Below are positions 25,400-35,525 of a stretch of 45,701 nucleotides of DNA, piece after piece; the stretch's first letter is position 1; each line of letters starts with the position of its first letter. The stretch lies in the NCBI GenBank assembly GCA_903866395.1, contig CAIPNM010000213.1:1-45701 (forward strand), given 5' to 3'. The DNA is from an uncultured bacterium (GTDB lineage: Bacteria > Pseudomonadota > Gammaproteobacteria > Burkholderiales > Burkholderiaceae_E). The notes beneath the pieces are model-generated. The model had not been told where the DNA came from. It saw nothing but the letters and a program-made list of their open reading frames with translations, and ran no database searches. A program made the position numbers and the translations under genes.

Positions 25400-26218
25400 T
25401 CAGCCCTCGGGCATATCGTCGTAATGATGCTTGAGTGTGTCACGCACTCGCTCGTAGTCTGGACAGAGGCGTTCCACCACCGCCCAGAAACGGGGCCCGT
25501 GATTGAGTTCGACCAGATGGGCGAGCTCATGCGCGATCACGTAGTCGACAACCTCGGCAGGGAAGTGGACGAGTCGCCAGTTGAGTCGGATTGCGCCGTC
25601 GGGCCCGCAGCTGCCCCAGCGGGTGCGGGCCGAGGATAGTGCCCAGCGCGAGGGGGCCCGGCCCAGACGCTCGGCGAAAACCGGAATCTGTCGGGCAAAC
25701 ACTTCACGGGCCTGTTCGCGCAACCACTTCTGGAGCAGCTCGCGAATGGCCTCGGTCGTGGCATCAGCCGCCAGCCCAACCAGCAGGAGATCGCCCTCGC
25801 GGCGTACGCCGCTCATCGCGGGAGCGAGGGTGAGGGTAAGGGTGTCGCCCAGCAGTCGAATGGGCGCGCCATGTTCCCAGCGCGGCATCATGTCTTGGCG
25901 GCGTCGCTCGTGATCCTGCCACTCGGCGAGTTTGCGCAGAATCCAGTCGGCCTTTTCCTGCAGCGCCCGTTCGATCTCCCAGACCGGTACCCAGCGTGGC
26001 GCGCTCACGCGAAGGCCCCGGCCGTCGATCTGAAAGCCGATCGTGCGACGGCGACTGCGCACCAGCTCCCAGCGAACGGGCTGATGTCGAAGCATGGCAA
26101 AGCGCCGGCTCTGGGGCGGCGGCGATGCATCGGGTGGGGCGTCGAATTGCAGCGTGAGCTGGCTGGCGGAGGGCGGTACCGGGCGAGGTTTGCGTCGAAA
26201 AAGCTGGAGCACGTTCAA
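25400..26218 (-). CDS. YgjP-like (DUF45) zinc metallopeptidase
   Basis: A 272-residue protein of the YgjP/SprT-like M48-type metal-hydrolase family. The C-terminal zinc site is His230-Glu-Leu-Ala-His234 with His240 in LNHGPRFW; the N-terminal half shows the RRRTIGFQIDGRGLRVSAP strand typical of the family. The substrate is unknown. The start codon is a TTG that overlaps the plsC stop (TTGA); GTG two codons later is possible. Confidence 0.85.
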   Translation of the reverse strand: MNVLQLFRRKPRPVPPSASQLTLQFDAPPDASPPPQSRRFAMLRHQPVRWELVRSRRRTIGFQIDGRGLRVSAPRWVPVWEIERALQEKADWILRKLAEWQDHERRRQDMMPRWEHGAPIRLLGDTLTLTLAPAMSGVRREGDLLLVGLAADATTEAIRELLQKWLREQAREVFARQIPVFAERLGRAPSRWALSSARTRWGSCGPDGAIRLNWRLVHFPAEVVDYVIAHELAHLVELNHGPRFWAVVERLCPDYERVRDTLKHHYDDMPEG

Positions 26219-27012
26219 GAGACTTTCGATTCCGGGTCGGTGGCGGCAGGGAGGTAGCGTTCGGGACTTAAGCGACGCATTTCAGATTCGATCCATTGCT
26301 CGACTGCCCGATTGAGAGCGTCTGGGCTGAGACCATCCGAGGCGATGGGTGGACCAATCGATACAGTGATGGTACCGGGTCGTTTGATGAATGCTTTGCG
26401 CGGCCAGCATTCACCGGAATTCACGGCGATGGGGACCACGGGAGCGCCGGTGCGCACGGCAAGGCGCGCGCCACCCGACTTGTAGCGGCCTTGCGAGCCG
26501 ACGGGCGTTCGGGTGCCTTCGGGGAACATGATGATCCACCGCCCCTGTGCGAGCTTGTCCGCTCCCTGGTTGGCGACGTGTTCGAAGGCGTTGGCGCCTC
26601 GACCGCGATTGATATGGATCATGTCGAGCAGCGCGATACCCCAGCCGAAAAAAGGCAGCCACAACAATTCGCGCTTGAACACGAAGCAGAGTTCGCGTGG
26701 CATGTAAGAGGGGTAGAACAGCGTCTCCCACGCCGACTGATGCTTCGACAGCAAGATCGCTGGTCCGTCGGGCAGGTTGGACATGCCGCGAATTTCCCAG
26801 CGGATACCGAGAATGGCCCGAGCAGCGATCACTTGCCAGCGTGGCCAGGCGATGGTGATCCGGTAGCGAAGCGGTCTGGGAAGCGGCGCCATCAGGAGGC
26901 ATAGAAACGCCATAGGCACCACGGTCACCGCCTGAAATATCAGGAAGGTGACAGCCCGCGCTGCCCCAAGCGCAGGCGGAGGGGCTGGCAGCGGTGAGGC
27001 AGGCTCAGCCAA
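26215..27012 (-). CDS. plsC: 1-acyl-sn-glycerol-3-phosphate acyltransferase (PlsC family)
   Basis: A 265-residue membrane-associated acyltransferase that makes phosphatidic acid from lysophosphatidic acid. Motif I is His91-QSAW-Glu96, a Glu variant of the usual HX4D that is common in betaproteobacterial members; motif III is FPEGTRTPVG. One or two hydrophobic helices lie near the N-terminus. The apparent TTG start at 27012 overlaps the glyS stop by eight bases. Confidence 0.88.
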   Translation of the reverse strand: MAEPASPLPAPPPALGAARAVTFLIFQAVTVVPMAFLCLLMAPLPRPLRYRITIAWPRWQVIAARAILGIRWEIRGMSNLPDGPAILLSKHQSAWETLFYPSYMPRELCFVFKRELLWLPFFGWGIALLDMIHINRGRGANAFEHVANQGADKLAQGRWIIMFPEGTRTPVGSQGRYKSGGARLAVRTGAPVVPIAVNSGECWPRKAFIKRPGTITVSIGPPIASDGLSPDALNRAVEQWIESEMRRLSPERYLPAATDPESKVS

Positions 27013-29098
27013 CCGAGAGCCTTGAAATGTCGGCGACCCCGTTCATGAGGGCGTGCAGGCGGGTAAGCAACGCAAGCCGATTGGCGCGCAGTGCCGGGTC
27101 GTCGACCATGACCATGACTTCATCAAAGAAGCGATCGACAGACTCACGCGCCTCGGCGAGCAGAGCAAGCGCGGCGCCGTAGTCGTGCAGACCCAATCGT
27201 GCCGAGACCTCGGGCTCGAGTCGCGACACAGCCTCGCCGAGTGCAACCTCTGCAGGTTCAACGAGCCGCGCAGGGTCGGTGGCAGGCGCAGCCTCGGCTC
27301 CGGATTTACGCAGCAGATTGCCGATTCGCTTGTTGGCGGCAGCAAGCGCTTGCGCCTGAGGGAGTTGGGAAAACGCGCGCACGGCCTCGAGCCGGTCGGG
27401 CACCCGGGCGAGATCTGCCGGGCGCTGTTCGACGACCGACGCGGTTTCCTGGGCGCTGTAGCCCCGTTCGCGCAGGTAACCCGATAGCCGCTCGTGAAGG
27501 AAGGTTTCGAGCTCGACGGGGGCGGGTTTGACGCGATCGCCGAAGGCCGAAAATGCAGCGTTGATGAGGGCGGGGAGCGGCAGCGACAGCCGCTTTTCGA
27601 TCAGGATCCGGATCACGCCCAGCGCATGGCGCCTGAGCGCGAAGGGGTCTTTGTCGCCGGTGGGGAGCTGTCCGATTCCGAACATGCCGGCGAGCGTTTC
27701 GAGCTTGTCTGCGAGCGCGAGGAGCGTTCCGCACTCGCTTTGCGGCAGCGCATCGCCCGCAAAGCGTGGCTGGTAGTGCTCGACAATCGCCTGAGCCACC
27801 TCGGCGGGTTCTCCATCGTGGAGGGCGTAGTAGCGGCCCATGATCCCTTGCAACTCGGGGAACTCTCCCACCATGCCTGTGAGCAGGTCGGCTTTGGCAA
27901 GGAGCGCTGCGCGGTCGAGTTTCTCCGCGTCGCGACCCGCGAGGCTGGCCAACGCGCCGGCGATGGCGCGCACGCGCTCGACCCGTTCGGCCTGTGTGCC
28001 AAGCTTGGCGTGGTAGACGACCGATCCAAGCTGTGCCACCCGCGCGGCAAGTGGCGCCTTCCGATCCTGTTCGAAGAAGAACCGTGCATCGGCCAGTCGG
28101 GGACGAACCACCCGCTCATTGCCGTCGATGATGGCGGAGGGGTCGGTAGCCTCGATGTTGGAGACGATCAGGAAGCGCGACAGCAGCCGACCGTCAGCAT
28201 CGAACAGCGGAAAATATTTCTGGTTGGTGCGCATGGTGAGGATCAGGCACTCCTGCGGCACCTGCAGGAACTGTTCCTCGAATTCACCCACATAGACCAC
28301 TGGCCACTCGACCAGAGCGGTGACCTCATCGAGAAGCGGTTGCACCTGCGCGGCCTCTCCCAAGGAGGCGCCAAGCGCCTGGGCGCGTGCTTCAAGCGCC
28401 ACCCGGATGCAATCGCGCCGGCGCTCAAACGATGCGAGCACCTTGCCGGGCGATTCGAGCGCGGCTTCATAGCCCAGCGCGTCGGTGATGGTGATAGGAC
28501 CATCGGACAGAAAACGGTGGCCTTCGGTGATCCGGCTGGAAGTGAGGCCGAGGGTATGGGCTTCGATCACGTCAGCGCCGTGCAGCACCATCAGTCGGTG
28601 TGCAGGGCGGACAAAGCTCACATTGGTGACGCCGTCCGCGAGCTGATATTGCATGACTTTCGGGATGGGAAGCGCAGCGAGCGCGGTGTTGATGAGTGCG
28701 GTGATGCATTGCGCGAGCGTGTCGCCCGGCGCGGTGCTGCGCCAGTAAAAGCACTCCTGCTTGCCGTCGCTTGCGCGAGAAAGCGCCTCGATGCTTGCGC
28801 CCTGGCGCTCAGCCCACTTGATGAGGGCCTGCGTGGGGGCGCCAGACGCGTCGAGTCCAACCTTGACCGACGGGCCTTTTGCTTCGACCGCGCGCTCGGG
28901 CGCGTGGGCGAGCACATTGGCGATACGGACCGCCAGTCGGCGCGGCGTGGCGAAGCGCTCAGTGGCTGTGCCCGCCTCGGCGAGGCCTCGCTCGACAAGT
29001 GAATTCAACAGGCTCTGGGCAAAGGCCTCGCTGATACGCGATAGCGCCTTGGGCGGAAGTTCTTCAGTGAAGAGCTCGATCAGCAGCGGTCGGGTCAT
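27005..29098 (-). CDS. glyS: Glycine-tRNA ligase beta subunit
   Basis: A 697-residue beta subunit of the bacterial alpha2-beta2 glycyl-tRNA synthetase, of normal length. It starts with LLIELFTEELPPKAL and contains LALADKLETLAGMFGIGQLP (HD-like region) and a C-terminal anticodon-binding DALR-type domain. It begins three bases after the glyQ stop, so the two subunits are translated together. A 502-codon plus-strand open frame through it is a shadow. Confidence 0.97.
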   Translation of the reverse strand: MTRPLLIELFTEELPPKALSRISEAFAQSLLNSLVERGLAEAGTATERFATPRRLAVRIANVLAHAPERAVEAKGPSVKVGLDASGAPTQALIKWAERQGASIEALSRASDGKQECFYWRSTAPGDTLAQCITALINTALAALPIPKVMQYQLADGVTNVSFVRPAHRLMVLHGADVIEAHTLGLTSSRITEGHRFLSDGPITITDALGYEAALESPGKVLASFERRRDCIRVALEARAQALGASLGEAAQVQPLLDEVTALVEWPVVYVGEFEEQFLQVPQECLILTMRTNQKYFPLFDADGRLLSRFLIVSNIEATDPSAIIDGNERVVRPRLADARFFFEQDRKAPLAARVAQLGSVVYHAKLGTQAERVERVRAIAGALASLAGRDAEKLDRAALLAKADLLTGMVGEFPELQGIMGRYYALHDGEPAEVAQAIVEHYQPRFAGDALPQSECGTLLALADKLETLAGMFGIGQLPTGDKDPFALRRHALGVIRILIEKRLSLPLPALINAAFSAFGDRVKPAPVELETFLHERLSGYLRERGYSAQETASVVEQRPADLARVPDRLEAVRAFSQLPQAQALAAANKRIGNLLRKSGAEAAPATDPARLVEPAEVALGEAVSRLEPEVSARLGLHDYGAALALLAEARESVDRFFDEVMVMVDDPALRANRLALLTRLHALMNGVADISRLSVG

Positions 29099-29101
29099 GG
29101 G

Positions 29102-29989
29102 TCAGGCCGCCTTCGGCTGCGCTTTGAGCATGGGGAACCCCAACCGTTCGCGCGAGTCATAAAACGCCTGCGCGACGGCGCGAGCGAGGTTACGAACGCG
29201 ACCAATGTAGGCCGCGCGTTCGGTGACTGAGATCGCACCGCGTGCATCAAGCAGATTGAAGGTGTGCGAGCACTTCATGACCATTTCGTAGGCCGGCAGT
29301 GCGAGCTGCGCCTCGATGAGCTTGCGGGCCTCGGCTTCGTATTCGCCGAAGTGCCGAAAGAGCATGGTCGCGTTTGAATGCTCGAAGTTGTAGGTGGACT
29401 GTTCCACCTCGTTTTGGTGGAACACATCGCGGTAGAGGATATCGTCGGTCCAACGCAGATCGAACACGCTTTCGACTCGCTGCAGGTACATGGCGAGGCG
29501 CTCGAGGCCATAGGTGATTTCGCCAGTCACCGGTTGGCATTTGAGCGAGCCCACTTCCTGGAAATAGGTGAACTGCGTGACCTCCATGCCGTTCAGCCAG
29601 ACCTCCCAGCCCAGGCCCCACGCGCCCAGTGTGGGCGATTCCCAGTCGTCTTCAACAAACCGTACGTCATTGGACTTGAGATTGATGCCAAGCGCTTCGA
29701 GGGAGCCGAGGTAGAGCTGCAGGATGTTGGGCGGGGAGGGCTTTAGCACCACCTGGTACTGGTAGTAGTGCTGCAGTCGGTTGGGGTTGTCGCCATAGCG
29801 GCCGTCTTTGGGGCGGCGCGAGGGCTGAACATAGGCCGCCCGCCAGGGTTCGGGGCCGATGGCACGCAGGAACGTGGCGGTGTGAAAGGTGCCGGCGCCG
29901 ACTTCCATGTCGTAGGGCTGAAGAAGCGCGCAGCCGTGACTGTCCCAATATTGCTGGAGCCGGAGAATGGTTTGTTGAAAGGTCTGCAT
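29102..29989 (-). CDS. glyQ: Glycine-tRNA ligase alpha subunit
   Basis: A 295-residue alpha (catalytic) subunit. Family blocks are [39 protein letters not shown] and [20 protein letters not shown], the class II active site. The start is ATG 29989, which gives the standard opening [15 protein letters not shown]; the upstream in-frame stretch has no homology pattern. No strong ribosome binding site is seen. A -10-like box lies 32 bases upstream. Confidence 0.97.
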   Translation of the reverse strand: MQTFQQTILRLQQYWDSHGCALLQPYDMEVGAGTFHTATFLRAIGPEPWRAAYVQPSRRPKDGRYGDNPNRLQHYYQYQVVLKPSPPNILQLYLGSLEALGINLKSNDVRFVEDDWESPTLGAWGLGWEVWLNGMEVTQFTYFQEVGSLKCQPVTGEITYGLERLAMYLQRVESVFDLRWTDDILYRDVFHQNEVEQSTYNFEHSNATMLFRHFGEYEAEARKLIEAQLALPAYEMVMKCSHTFNLLDARGAISVTERAAYIGRVRNLARAVAQAFYDSRERLGFPMLKAQPKAA

Positions 29990-30021
29990 GAAGAGGGGCC
30001 GCGGTCGCTGCGAAACCCGTG

Positions 30022-30027
30022 ATTCTA
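30022..30027 (-). promoter_or_regulatory. -10-like box of glyQ
   Basis: TAGAAT on the minus strand in GCTAGAATCACG, in the 110-base gap between lnt and glyQ. It has the same distance to the start codon as the box before dusB. The -35 match is weak. Confidence 0.4.
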
Positions 30028-30099
30028 GCGGGTCTCCTCTGCTCGACCGAGGGATTCCCGCTGCATAACCCTTGGGTGGGTCAAGAGTGCTTGCGCAGG

Positions 30100-31644
30100 C
30101 TAGCGACGCCGTGCGACCAGCGCTGCAGAAGCCAGTAGTGCAAACGCGGTCAGCCACGCTGGCAGATTGGCCCAGCGTGCGAAGGGTGTGATGCCGCGCG
30201 TGGGCGTGATGCTGAGGCGCAGAGCACCGACTTGTTGGCCCGGTAACCGATCGAGCACTACACCCCGATGGTCGATCGCCGCCGTCACGCCGGTGTTGGT
30301 GGCGCGTAGCATGGGGCGGGCCAGTTCACGCGATCGCATCCGTGCAATCTGCAGGTGCTGCTCCTGGGCATGCGAGTCGCCGAACCAGGCAATGTTGCTG
30401 ACATTGATCAAGAGGTTTGCGCCCGCCCTGACCTGGCGCGCGAGTTCGTCGCCAAACAGGTCTTCGTAGCAGATGTTGAAAGCAATCAGATGACCTGCCA
30501 TGTCCAGCATGGGCTGGCTTTCCAGTCCGCGACCAAAGTCGCCCAGCGGGATGTTCATCATGGCGACGAACCAGCGAAACCCCCAGGGGATGAACTCGCC
30601 AAACGGCACCAGATGGGTCTTGTCGTAGCGGCTGACGATCGTGCCCTCCGGGCCGATCACTGCGACGCTGTTGGTGAGTCGCTGGGCGTTCTCCTGAGCG
30701 ATCAGCGGCATGCCGATTGCGACCCGTGATCCGGTGGCGAGTGCTCCTCGGATTCGCGCAGCGACATCAGGTGGCGTCAGATGCCAGGGAACGGTCCAGG
30801 CGGTCTCGGGCAACACGGTGAGATGCGCCCGGCCAGGCTGCAGGGCATCGGCGTAGGCGTTCATCGCGGCGCGCGCGCGGGCAGGGTCAAACTTCATGTC
30901 CTGCGCGACGTTGCCTTGAATGAGGTCTACATGAAGGGGTGTGGTGGCCACCGTCTCAAAGTGGGATCGATCAGCGAGCCACCCAGCCCCGGCAAGCGCG
31001 ATTGCTGTGATGAACGGCGCCGCGCGCAGCGGTCGGCGGCGCAGCCCCTCATGTACCGCGAGTGCAGTGAGTGCTGCGCTCAGACAAGCCGCAGCGCCCA
31101 CGCCGAACACGCCCACCAGCGGCGCGAGGCCTCCGAAGGGTCCGTCGGTATGCGCATAACCGGGCGCGAGCCACGGAAAGCCGGTGAACAGCGCTCCGCG
31201 AAGCAACTCCGCCAGGGTGAAGGTACCCGCCAGCGCGCAGGCCAAGGCAGTGGCGCGCGGGCGGGCGTCCGGGTGGGTGCGGCGAGCCCGGCTGAGCCAG
31301 GCAGCAAGCGCGCTGGCGCCCGCAGGAAAGATCGACAGATAGGCGCAAAAGAGGAGGAGTGCCAGCCCGGCGAGCGGCGCTGGCATGCCGCCGTAGCGGT
31401 GCATGCTGATGAAGAGCCAGCAGACGCCCGCGACAAACCAGCCTAGCCCGAATGAAAAGCCGATTGCTGCCGACCGGCGTGTGAACCAGTGCGTGTCGCC
31501 CTGCGAAGCGATGAGCGCGGCAAACAGCCCGAAGGCGAGCCACTGTAGCCACCAGGCGCCCGCTACCGACAGAGAGAGCGCGTGGATCAGGCCCAGCGCA
31601 AGGGCTGCAAGCAGCGCGGGCGTGAAACCGCGCTCAGCGCGCAT
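30100..31644 (-). CDS. lnt: Apolipoprotein N-acyltransferase
   Basis: A 514-residue inner-membrane enzyme that adds the third acyl chain to lipoproteins such as Pal. Six or more membrane helices fill residues 10-220, then a nitrilase-like periplasmic domain with the catalytic triad Glu280 (VLPETAW), Lys342 ([10 protein letters not shown]) and Cys392 ([12 protein letters not shown]), and a final membrane helix. The ATG at 31644 overlaps the corC end by 11 bases. In-frame sequence further upstream lies inside corC. Confidence 0.96.
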   Translation of the reverse strand: MRAERGFTPALLAALALGLIHALSLSVAGAWWLQWLAFGLFAALIASQGDTHWFTRRSAAIGFSFGLGWFVAGVCWLFISMHRYGGMPAPLAGLALLLFCAYLSIFPAGASALAAWLSRARRTHPDARPRATALACALAGTFTLAELLRGALFTGFPWLAPGYAHTDGPFGGLAPLVGVFGVGAAACLSAALTALAVHEGLRRRPLRAAPFITAIALAGAGWLADRSHFETVATTPLHVDLIQGNVAQDMKFDPARARAAMNAYADALQPGRAHLTVLPETAWTVPWHLTPPDVAARIRGALATGSRVAIGMPLIAQENAQRLTNSVAVIGPEGTIVSRYDKTHLVPFGEFIPWGFRWFVAMMNIPLGDFGRGLESQPMLDMAGHLIAFNICYEDLFGDELARQVRAGANLLINVSNIAWFGDSHAQEQHLQIARMRSRELARPMLRATNTGVTAAIDHRGVVLDRLPGQQVGALRLSITPTRGITPFARWANLPAWLTAFALLASAALVARRR

Positions 31645-32515
31645 CGTCCGCGACGGGCGCCGGTGCCGCCGCGGCGGAGCGCTCAACCAGGAACAAATGC
31701 GCCTGACGCGCGTCGGCGCGAAGCACCTCAAAGAGCACGCCGCCGATCGTGACCCGCTCACCGCGGCGCGGGACGCGTCCAAGGCGATCGGTGACCAGTC
31801 CGCCGATGGTGTCGAAGCCCTCGTCGGCGATCTCGGTGTGCATCACCTCATTGACCTGACTGACCGAGGCGAGCGCACGCACGCGATAACGCTGGCCGCT
31901 CGCACCGGCCTCAACGGGCACGACGTGATCGGATTCTTCGTCGAAATCGAATTCGTCTTCGATGTCGCCTACGATTTGTTCGAGCACATCTTCGATCGTG
32001 ATGAGGCCTGCCGATCCGCCGTATTCATCGACAACGATCGCCAGATGGTGCCGGCCGGCGCGAAACTCGTGTAGCAGCACGTTGAGCCGCTTGGACTCCG
32101 GCACAAAAACAGGGGGTCTCAGCAGATCGCGGATGTCGGCGCCTGGATCGATTTGCAGGCGCAGAAGATCCTTCGCGTGAAGGATGCCGATCACGCGATC
32201 GCGATCGCCATCGACCACCGGAAAGCGCGAATGCGCAGTTTTCACGACGCGCGGCAGGAACTGCTCAGGCGTTTCGCGGATCTCGATCACTTCCATCTGT
32301 GCGCGCGGCACCATGATGTCGCGAACGGACAGCTGCGAAACCTGAAGCACGCCCTCGATCATGGACAGCGCCTCGGCATCAAACAGAAAACGTTCGTGCG
32401 CGCGGCGAAGGAGTTCAATCAGCTCGTGTCGATCGTCCGGCGTGCGTAACAGCATCGCGGACAGGCGTTCGATGAAGGTTCGTTTTCGTTCGCCTGCCGG
32501 CAGAGGGTCTGACAT
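31634..32515 (-). CDS. corC: CorC/HlyC-family CBS-domain protein
   Basis: A 293-residue protein of the CorC (YbeX) family: a pair of CBS domains (about 60-190; VRDIMVPRAQMEVI and VDEYGGSAGLITIEDVLEQI) and a C-terminal CorC_HlyC domain (about 205-280; GGLVTDRLGRVP). Members are linked to magnesium efflux and to ribosome maintenance. It lies between ybeY and lnt as in E. coli. A hairpin sits directly in front of the start codon. Confidence 0.94.
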   Translation of the reverse strand: MSDPLPAGERKRTFIERLSAMLLRTPDDRHELIELLRRAHERFLFDAEALSMIEGVLQVSQLSVRDIMVPRAQMEVIEIRETPEQFLPRVVKTAHSRFPVVDGDRDRVIGILHAKDLLRLQIDPGADIRDLLRPPVFVPESKRLNVLLHEFRAGRHHLAIVVDEYGGSAGLITIEDVLEQIVGDIEDEFDFDEESDHVVPVEAGASGQRYRVRALASVSQVNEVMHTEIADEGFDTIGGLVTDRLGRVPRRGERVTIGGVLFEVLRADARQAHLFLVERSAAAAPAPVADDAR

Positions 32516-32519
32516 GGAT

Positions 32520-32543
32520 CCGAGCGGTTGTTAAGACGCTCGG
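32520..32543 (-). promoter_or_regulatory. Hairpin immediately upstream of corC start
   Basis: CCGAGCG and CGCTCGG arms with ten loop bases end four bases before the corC ATG, so the folded RNA would cover the ribosome binding region (CGGATCC). This suggests translational control or coupling to ybeY rather than termination; there is no T-run. Confidence 0.45.
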
Positions 32544-32580
32544 AGCATACACCGGCAACCCTGTGCTTTCCACGACTGCC

Positions 32581-33123
32581 CTACAGGGGCTCGGCGTAGG
32601 GGTCAGGAATCCGGAAGCGTTGGAGGGCGAGGGTCTCGACGGATTGCATGTCACGCGCGTCTTCATCGCGCTCATGGTCATGGCCCTGAGCGTGCAGCAC
32701 GCCATGGATCACCAGATGCGCAAGACGCCACGCAAGCGGCCAGCCCGAGCGGCGGGCCTGTTCGCGCAATACCGGCACGCAGAGCACGATATCGGCCTGA
32801 AGACGAGACGTTGGGTTGGCTGGCAAACGAACCCGAGCGCGCGGCTCGTTGTGCTCGTAGACGAAGGTGAGCACGTCGGGGGCGTAGTCGCGCTTGCGAT
32901 ACCCCGCATTCAGCGCGCAGGCCTCGGCTCGGTTGACGAACCGCAAGGTGAGGTCGGCATCGTTTGCAAGCACCGCCAGCACCCAGCGACGAAGCTGCGC
33001 GCGGGAGGCGGGCAGGGCGGTTACCCCGGAACCCGTTTGAAGCGTGAGCGCGAGCGATGCAGCCGCCACGCGTGCACGCTGCCGCGGCTTCCTAGCGCGT
33101 GGCAGCGGGGGCGTGCTTTTCAT
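32581..33123 (-). CDS. ybeY: Endoribonuclease YbeY (rRNA maturation factor)
   Basis: A zinc-dependent RNase involved in 16S rRNA 3'-end maturation and 70S quality control. The metal site is His140-GVL-His144-AQGHD-His150. From ATG 33123 the protein has 180 residues and overlaps ybeZ by 32 bases; a GTG at 33069 would avoid the overlap and give 162 residues, closer to the family. The first 18 residues are basic and may not be part of the protein. Confidence 0.93.
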   Translation of the reverse strand: MKSTPPLPRARKPRQRARVAAASLALTLQTGSGVTALPASRAQLRRWVLAVLANDADLTLRFVNRAEACALNAGYRKRDYAPDVLTFVYEHNEPRARVRLPANPTSRLQADIVLCVPVLREQARRSGWPLAWRLAHLVIHGVLHAQGHDHERDEDARDMQSVETLALQRFRIPDPYAEPL

Positions 33124-34129
33124 AAGCCTCGACGATGCGGGCCACCAACGGGTGACGCACCACGTCGGTGCTGTCGAAGTGTGTGAAGGCGAGGCCGCGT
33201 ACACCAGCGAGCACGCGGCGGGCTTCGATGAGACCAGATGCCTGGCCCTTTGGCAGATCGATCTGAGTGGCGTCGCCCGTGACCACCGCCTTCGATCCGA
33301 ACCCAATGCGGGTGAGAAACATCTTCATCTGCTCTGGGGTGGTGTTCTGGGCCTCATCGAGAATGATGAAGGCGTGGTTCAGTGTTCGGCCACGCATGTA
33401 GGCAAGCGGTGCAATTTCGATGGCCTGCTTCTCGAACATGCGCGCGGTGCGCTCAAACCCGAGCAGGTCGTAGAGTGCGTCGTAGAGCGGCCGCAGATAG
33501 GGGTCGACTTTCTGCGACAGGTCACCCGGCAGAAAGCCCAGGCGCTCGCCGGCTTCCACTGCGGGCCGAGTGAGCACGATGCGCTTGACCGCGTCGCGCT
33601 CGAGCGCATCGACGGCACACGCCACCGCGAGATAGGTCTTGCCGGTTCCTGCGGGTCCGATACCGAAACACACGTCGTGGGCGAGGATGTTGCGCAGGTA
33701 CTCGCGTTGCCTGGGGGTGCGACCCTGAAGATCAGTGCGGCGGGTGTGTAGAACCGGTGAGTCGTCGGGGCCGGCAGCCTCGGTGCCCGCTTCTGCCGCA
33801 CTGGCGCGGCCGCGAAGCTCGACTAAACCAAGTTGAATGTCGTCCAGTGATAGTACGGCCCCCGACAGCCCGTGGAAATGCATGATCGCGTCGCGTGCCT
33901 GACGGTTGGCGGCGCCCGAGCCTTCAACGGTGAAGTGCGCATGGCGGCGGCTCACCTGCACACCGTAGGCGGCAGCAATTTGCGCGAGGTTGGCATCGAG
34001 CGGGCCACACAGGTTGGCCAGGCGCTGGTTGTCACCTGTGGCTTCGGTGTCGCCGAGATCGAATTCGAGCCTCGCGTCGCGCCGTCCGCGAGCCGCACCA
34101 GCACTACGCGGGGTCAAGGCCTCAGTCAT
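33092..34129 (-). CDS. ybeZ: PhoH-family ATPase YbeZ
   Basis: A 345-residue P-loop NTPase. Walker A is [13 protein letters not shown], Walker [10 protein letters not shown], preceded by a KH-like N-terminal region ([17 protein letters not shown]). YbeZ works with YbeY in rRNA handling. The start ATG 34129 overlaps the miaB stop by eight bases. Confidence 0.95.
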   Translation of the reverse strand: MTEALTPRSAGAARGRRDARLEFDLGDTEATGDNQRLANLCGPLDANLAQIAAAYGVQVSRRHAHFTVEGSGAANRQARDAIMHFHGLSGAVLSLDDIQLGLVELRGRASAAEAGTEAAGPDDSPVLHTRRTDLQGRTPRQREYLRNILAHDVCFGIGPAGTGKTYLAVACAVDALERDAVKRIVLTRPAVEAGERLGFLPGDLSQKVDPYLRPLYDALYDLLGFERTARMFEKQAIEIAPLAYMRGRTLNHAFIILDEAQNTTPEQMKMFLTRIGFGSKAVVTGDATQIDLPKGQASGLIEARRVLAGVRGLAFTHFDSTDVVRHPLVARIVEAYEKHAPAATR

Positions 34130-35465
34130 GGATGAGCACATCCCCACGCAGTGAATGCGGGAATGCGGTGGTGATCCGGACATCTACGAACTGGCCGAGC
34201 AGACGGTCGGGCCCGGGGAAATTGACGATGCGGTTATTGGAGGTGCGTCCGCTTAGCTCGGTAGCGTCTTTTTTGGCCCGGCCCTCTACCAGCACCCGCT
34301 CAACGCCACCCACCATGGCTGCGCTGATCGCGCGGGCCTGGGTGTCGATCTGGGCCTGCAGTCGCTGTAGGCGTGCGAGCTTGATCGCCTGCGCGGTGTC
34401 GTCGGGCAGGTCGGCAGCGGGCGTGCCGGGGCGCGCGCTGAAGACGAACGAAAACGACGCGTCAAAGCCAATGTCTTCCACCAGCCGCATGGTCTGTTCG
34501 AAATCGGCTTCGGTCTCGCCAGGGAAACCGATGATGAAATCGGAAGACAGGCAAACCTCGGGGCGCGCCACCCGCAGTTTCCTGATGATGGACTTGTATT
34601 CGAGCGCGGTGTAGCCCCGCTTCATGGCGGTAAGGATACGGTCAGAGCCCGACTGAACCGGTAGATGAACCTGGGTGGCGAGCTTGTCGATCGCGCCGTG
34701 GGCATTGATCAGGCGCTGCGAGAACTCGCGCGGATGCGAGGTGGTGTAGCGGATGCGCTCGATGCCTGGGATGTCTGCGACATATTCCAGCAGCAGTGCG
34801 AAGTCGGCCTTCTCAGCGGTATCGCCCATCGGCCCGAGGTAGGCGTTCACGTTTTGGCCCAGCAGCGTGATTTCGCGCACCCCCTGGTCGGCGAGGCCGG
34901 CCACCTCGGTGAGCACATCATCAAAGGGGCGGGAGACCTCCTCGCCGCGCGTGTAGGGCACCACACAGAAGCTGCAGTATTTGCTACAGCCTTCCATGAT
35001 GGAGACGAATGCGGTGGCGCCGTCGGTCCGGGCCGGTGGCAGGTGATCGAATTTCTCGATTTCAGGAAAGCTGATGTCGACCTGTGAGCGGCCGGTCTGC
35101 GCGCGCGCTCGGAGCAACTGCGGCAGCCGATGCAGGGTCTGAGGCCCGAACACCACGTCGACAAACGGTACCCGGGCAACGATGTTGGCGCCTTCCTGGC
35201 TCGCCACACAGCCGCCAACGCCCACTACCAGGCCGGGCCGCTCGAGTTTGAGCGCGCGCAAACGTCCCAGGTCGGAGAACACCTTTTCCTGGGCTTTTTC
35301 GCGGACCGAACAGGTGTTGAAGAGGACGATATCGGCCTCTTCGAGCCGATCGGTGAGGACGGCGCCTTCGCTTTCGGCAAGCACTTCAGCCATTTTGTCC
35401 GAGTCGTACTCGTTCATTTGGCAGCCGAAGGTGCGGATATGGAGTTTGCGTTTCATCTGTGGCAT
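34122..35465 (-). CDS. miaB: tRNA-2-methylthio-N6-isopentenyladenosine synthase MiaB
   Basis: A 447-residue radical-SAM methylthiotransferase. The N-terminal domain holds one iron-sulfur cluster through Cys15, Cys52 and Cys86; the radical-SAM cluster is Cys160, Cys164, Cys167 (CSKYCSFC); a TRAM domain closes the protein. It modifies A37 of tRNAs reading UNN codons. It is the first gene of the minus-strand block miaB-ybeZ-ybeY-corC-lnt, divergent from the dehydrogenase gene with 60 bases between. ATG 35456 is an alternative start. Confidence 0.97.
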   Translation of the reverse strand: MPQMKRKLHIRTFGCQMNEYDSDKMAEVLAESEGAVLTDRLEEADIVLFNTCSVREKAQEKVFSDLGRLRALKLERPGLVVGVGGCVASQEGANIVARVPFVDVVFGPQTLHRLPQLLRARAQTGRSQVDISFPEIEKFDHLPPARTDGATAFVSIMEGCSKYCSFCVVPYTRGEEVSRPFDDVLTEVAGLADQGVREITLLGQNVNAYLGPMGDTAEKADFALLLEYVADIPGIERIRYTTSHPREFSQRLINAHGAIDKLATQVHLPVQSGSDRILTAMKRGYTALEYKSIIRKLRVARPEVCLSSDFIIGFPGETEADFEQTMRLVEDIGFDASFSFVFSARPGTPAADLPDDTAQAIKLARLQRLQAQIDTQARAISAAMVGGVERVLVEGRAKKDATELSGRTSNNRIVNFPGPDRLLGQFVDVRITTAFPHSLRGDVLIHD

Positions 35466-35525
35466 TTTACCGGCGGCTTGGGCCCTCGAGCCAAAACACC
35501 CCGCTAATTCGCCCGGAGTCGGTCA

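Noticed and set aside
27494-29002. 502-codon plus-strand open frame
   Set aside because: It is a GC-skew shadow of glyS; the glyS frame is conserved throughout.
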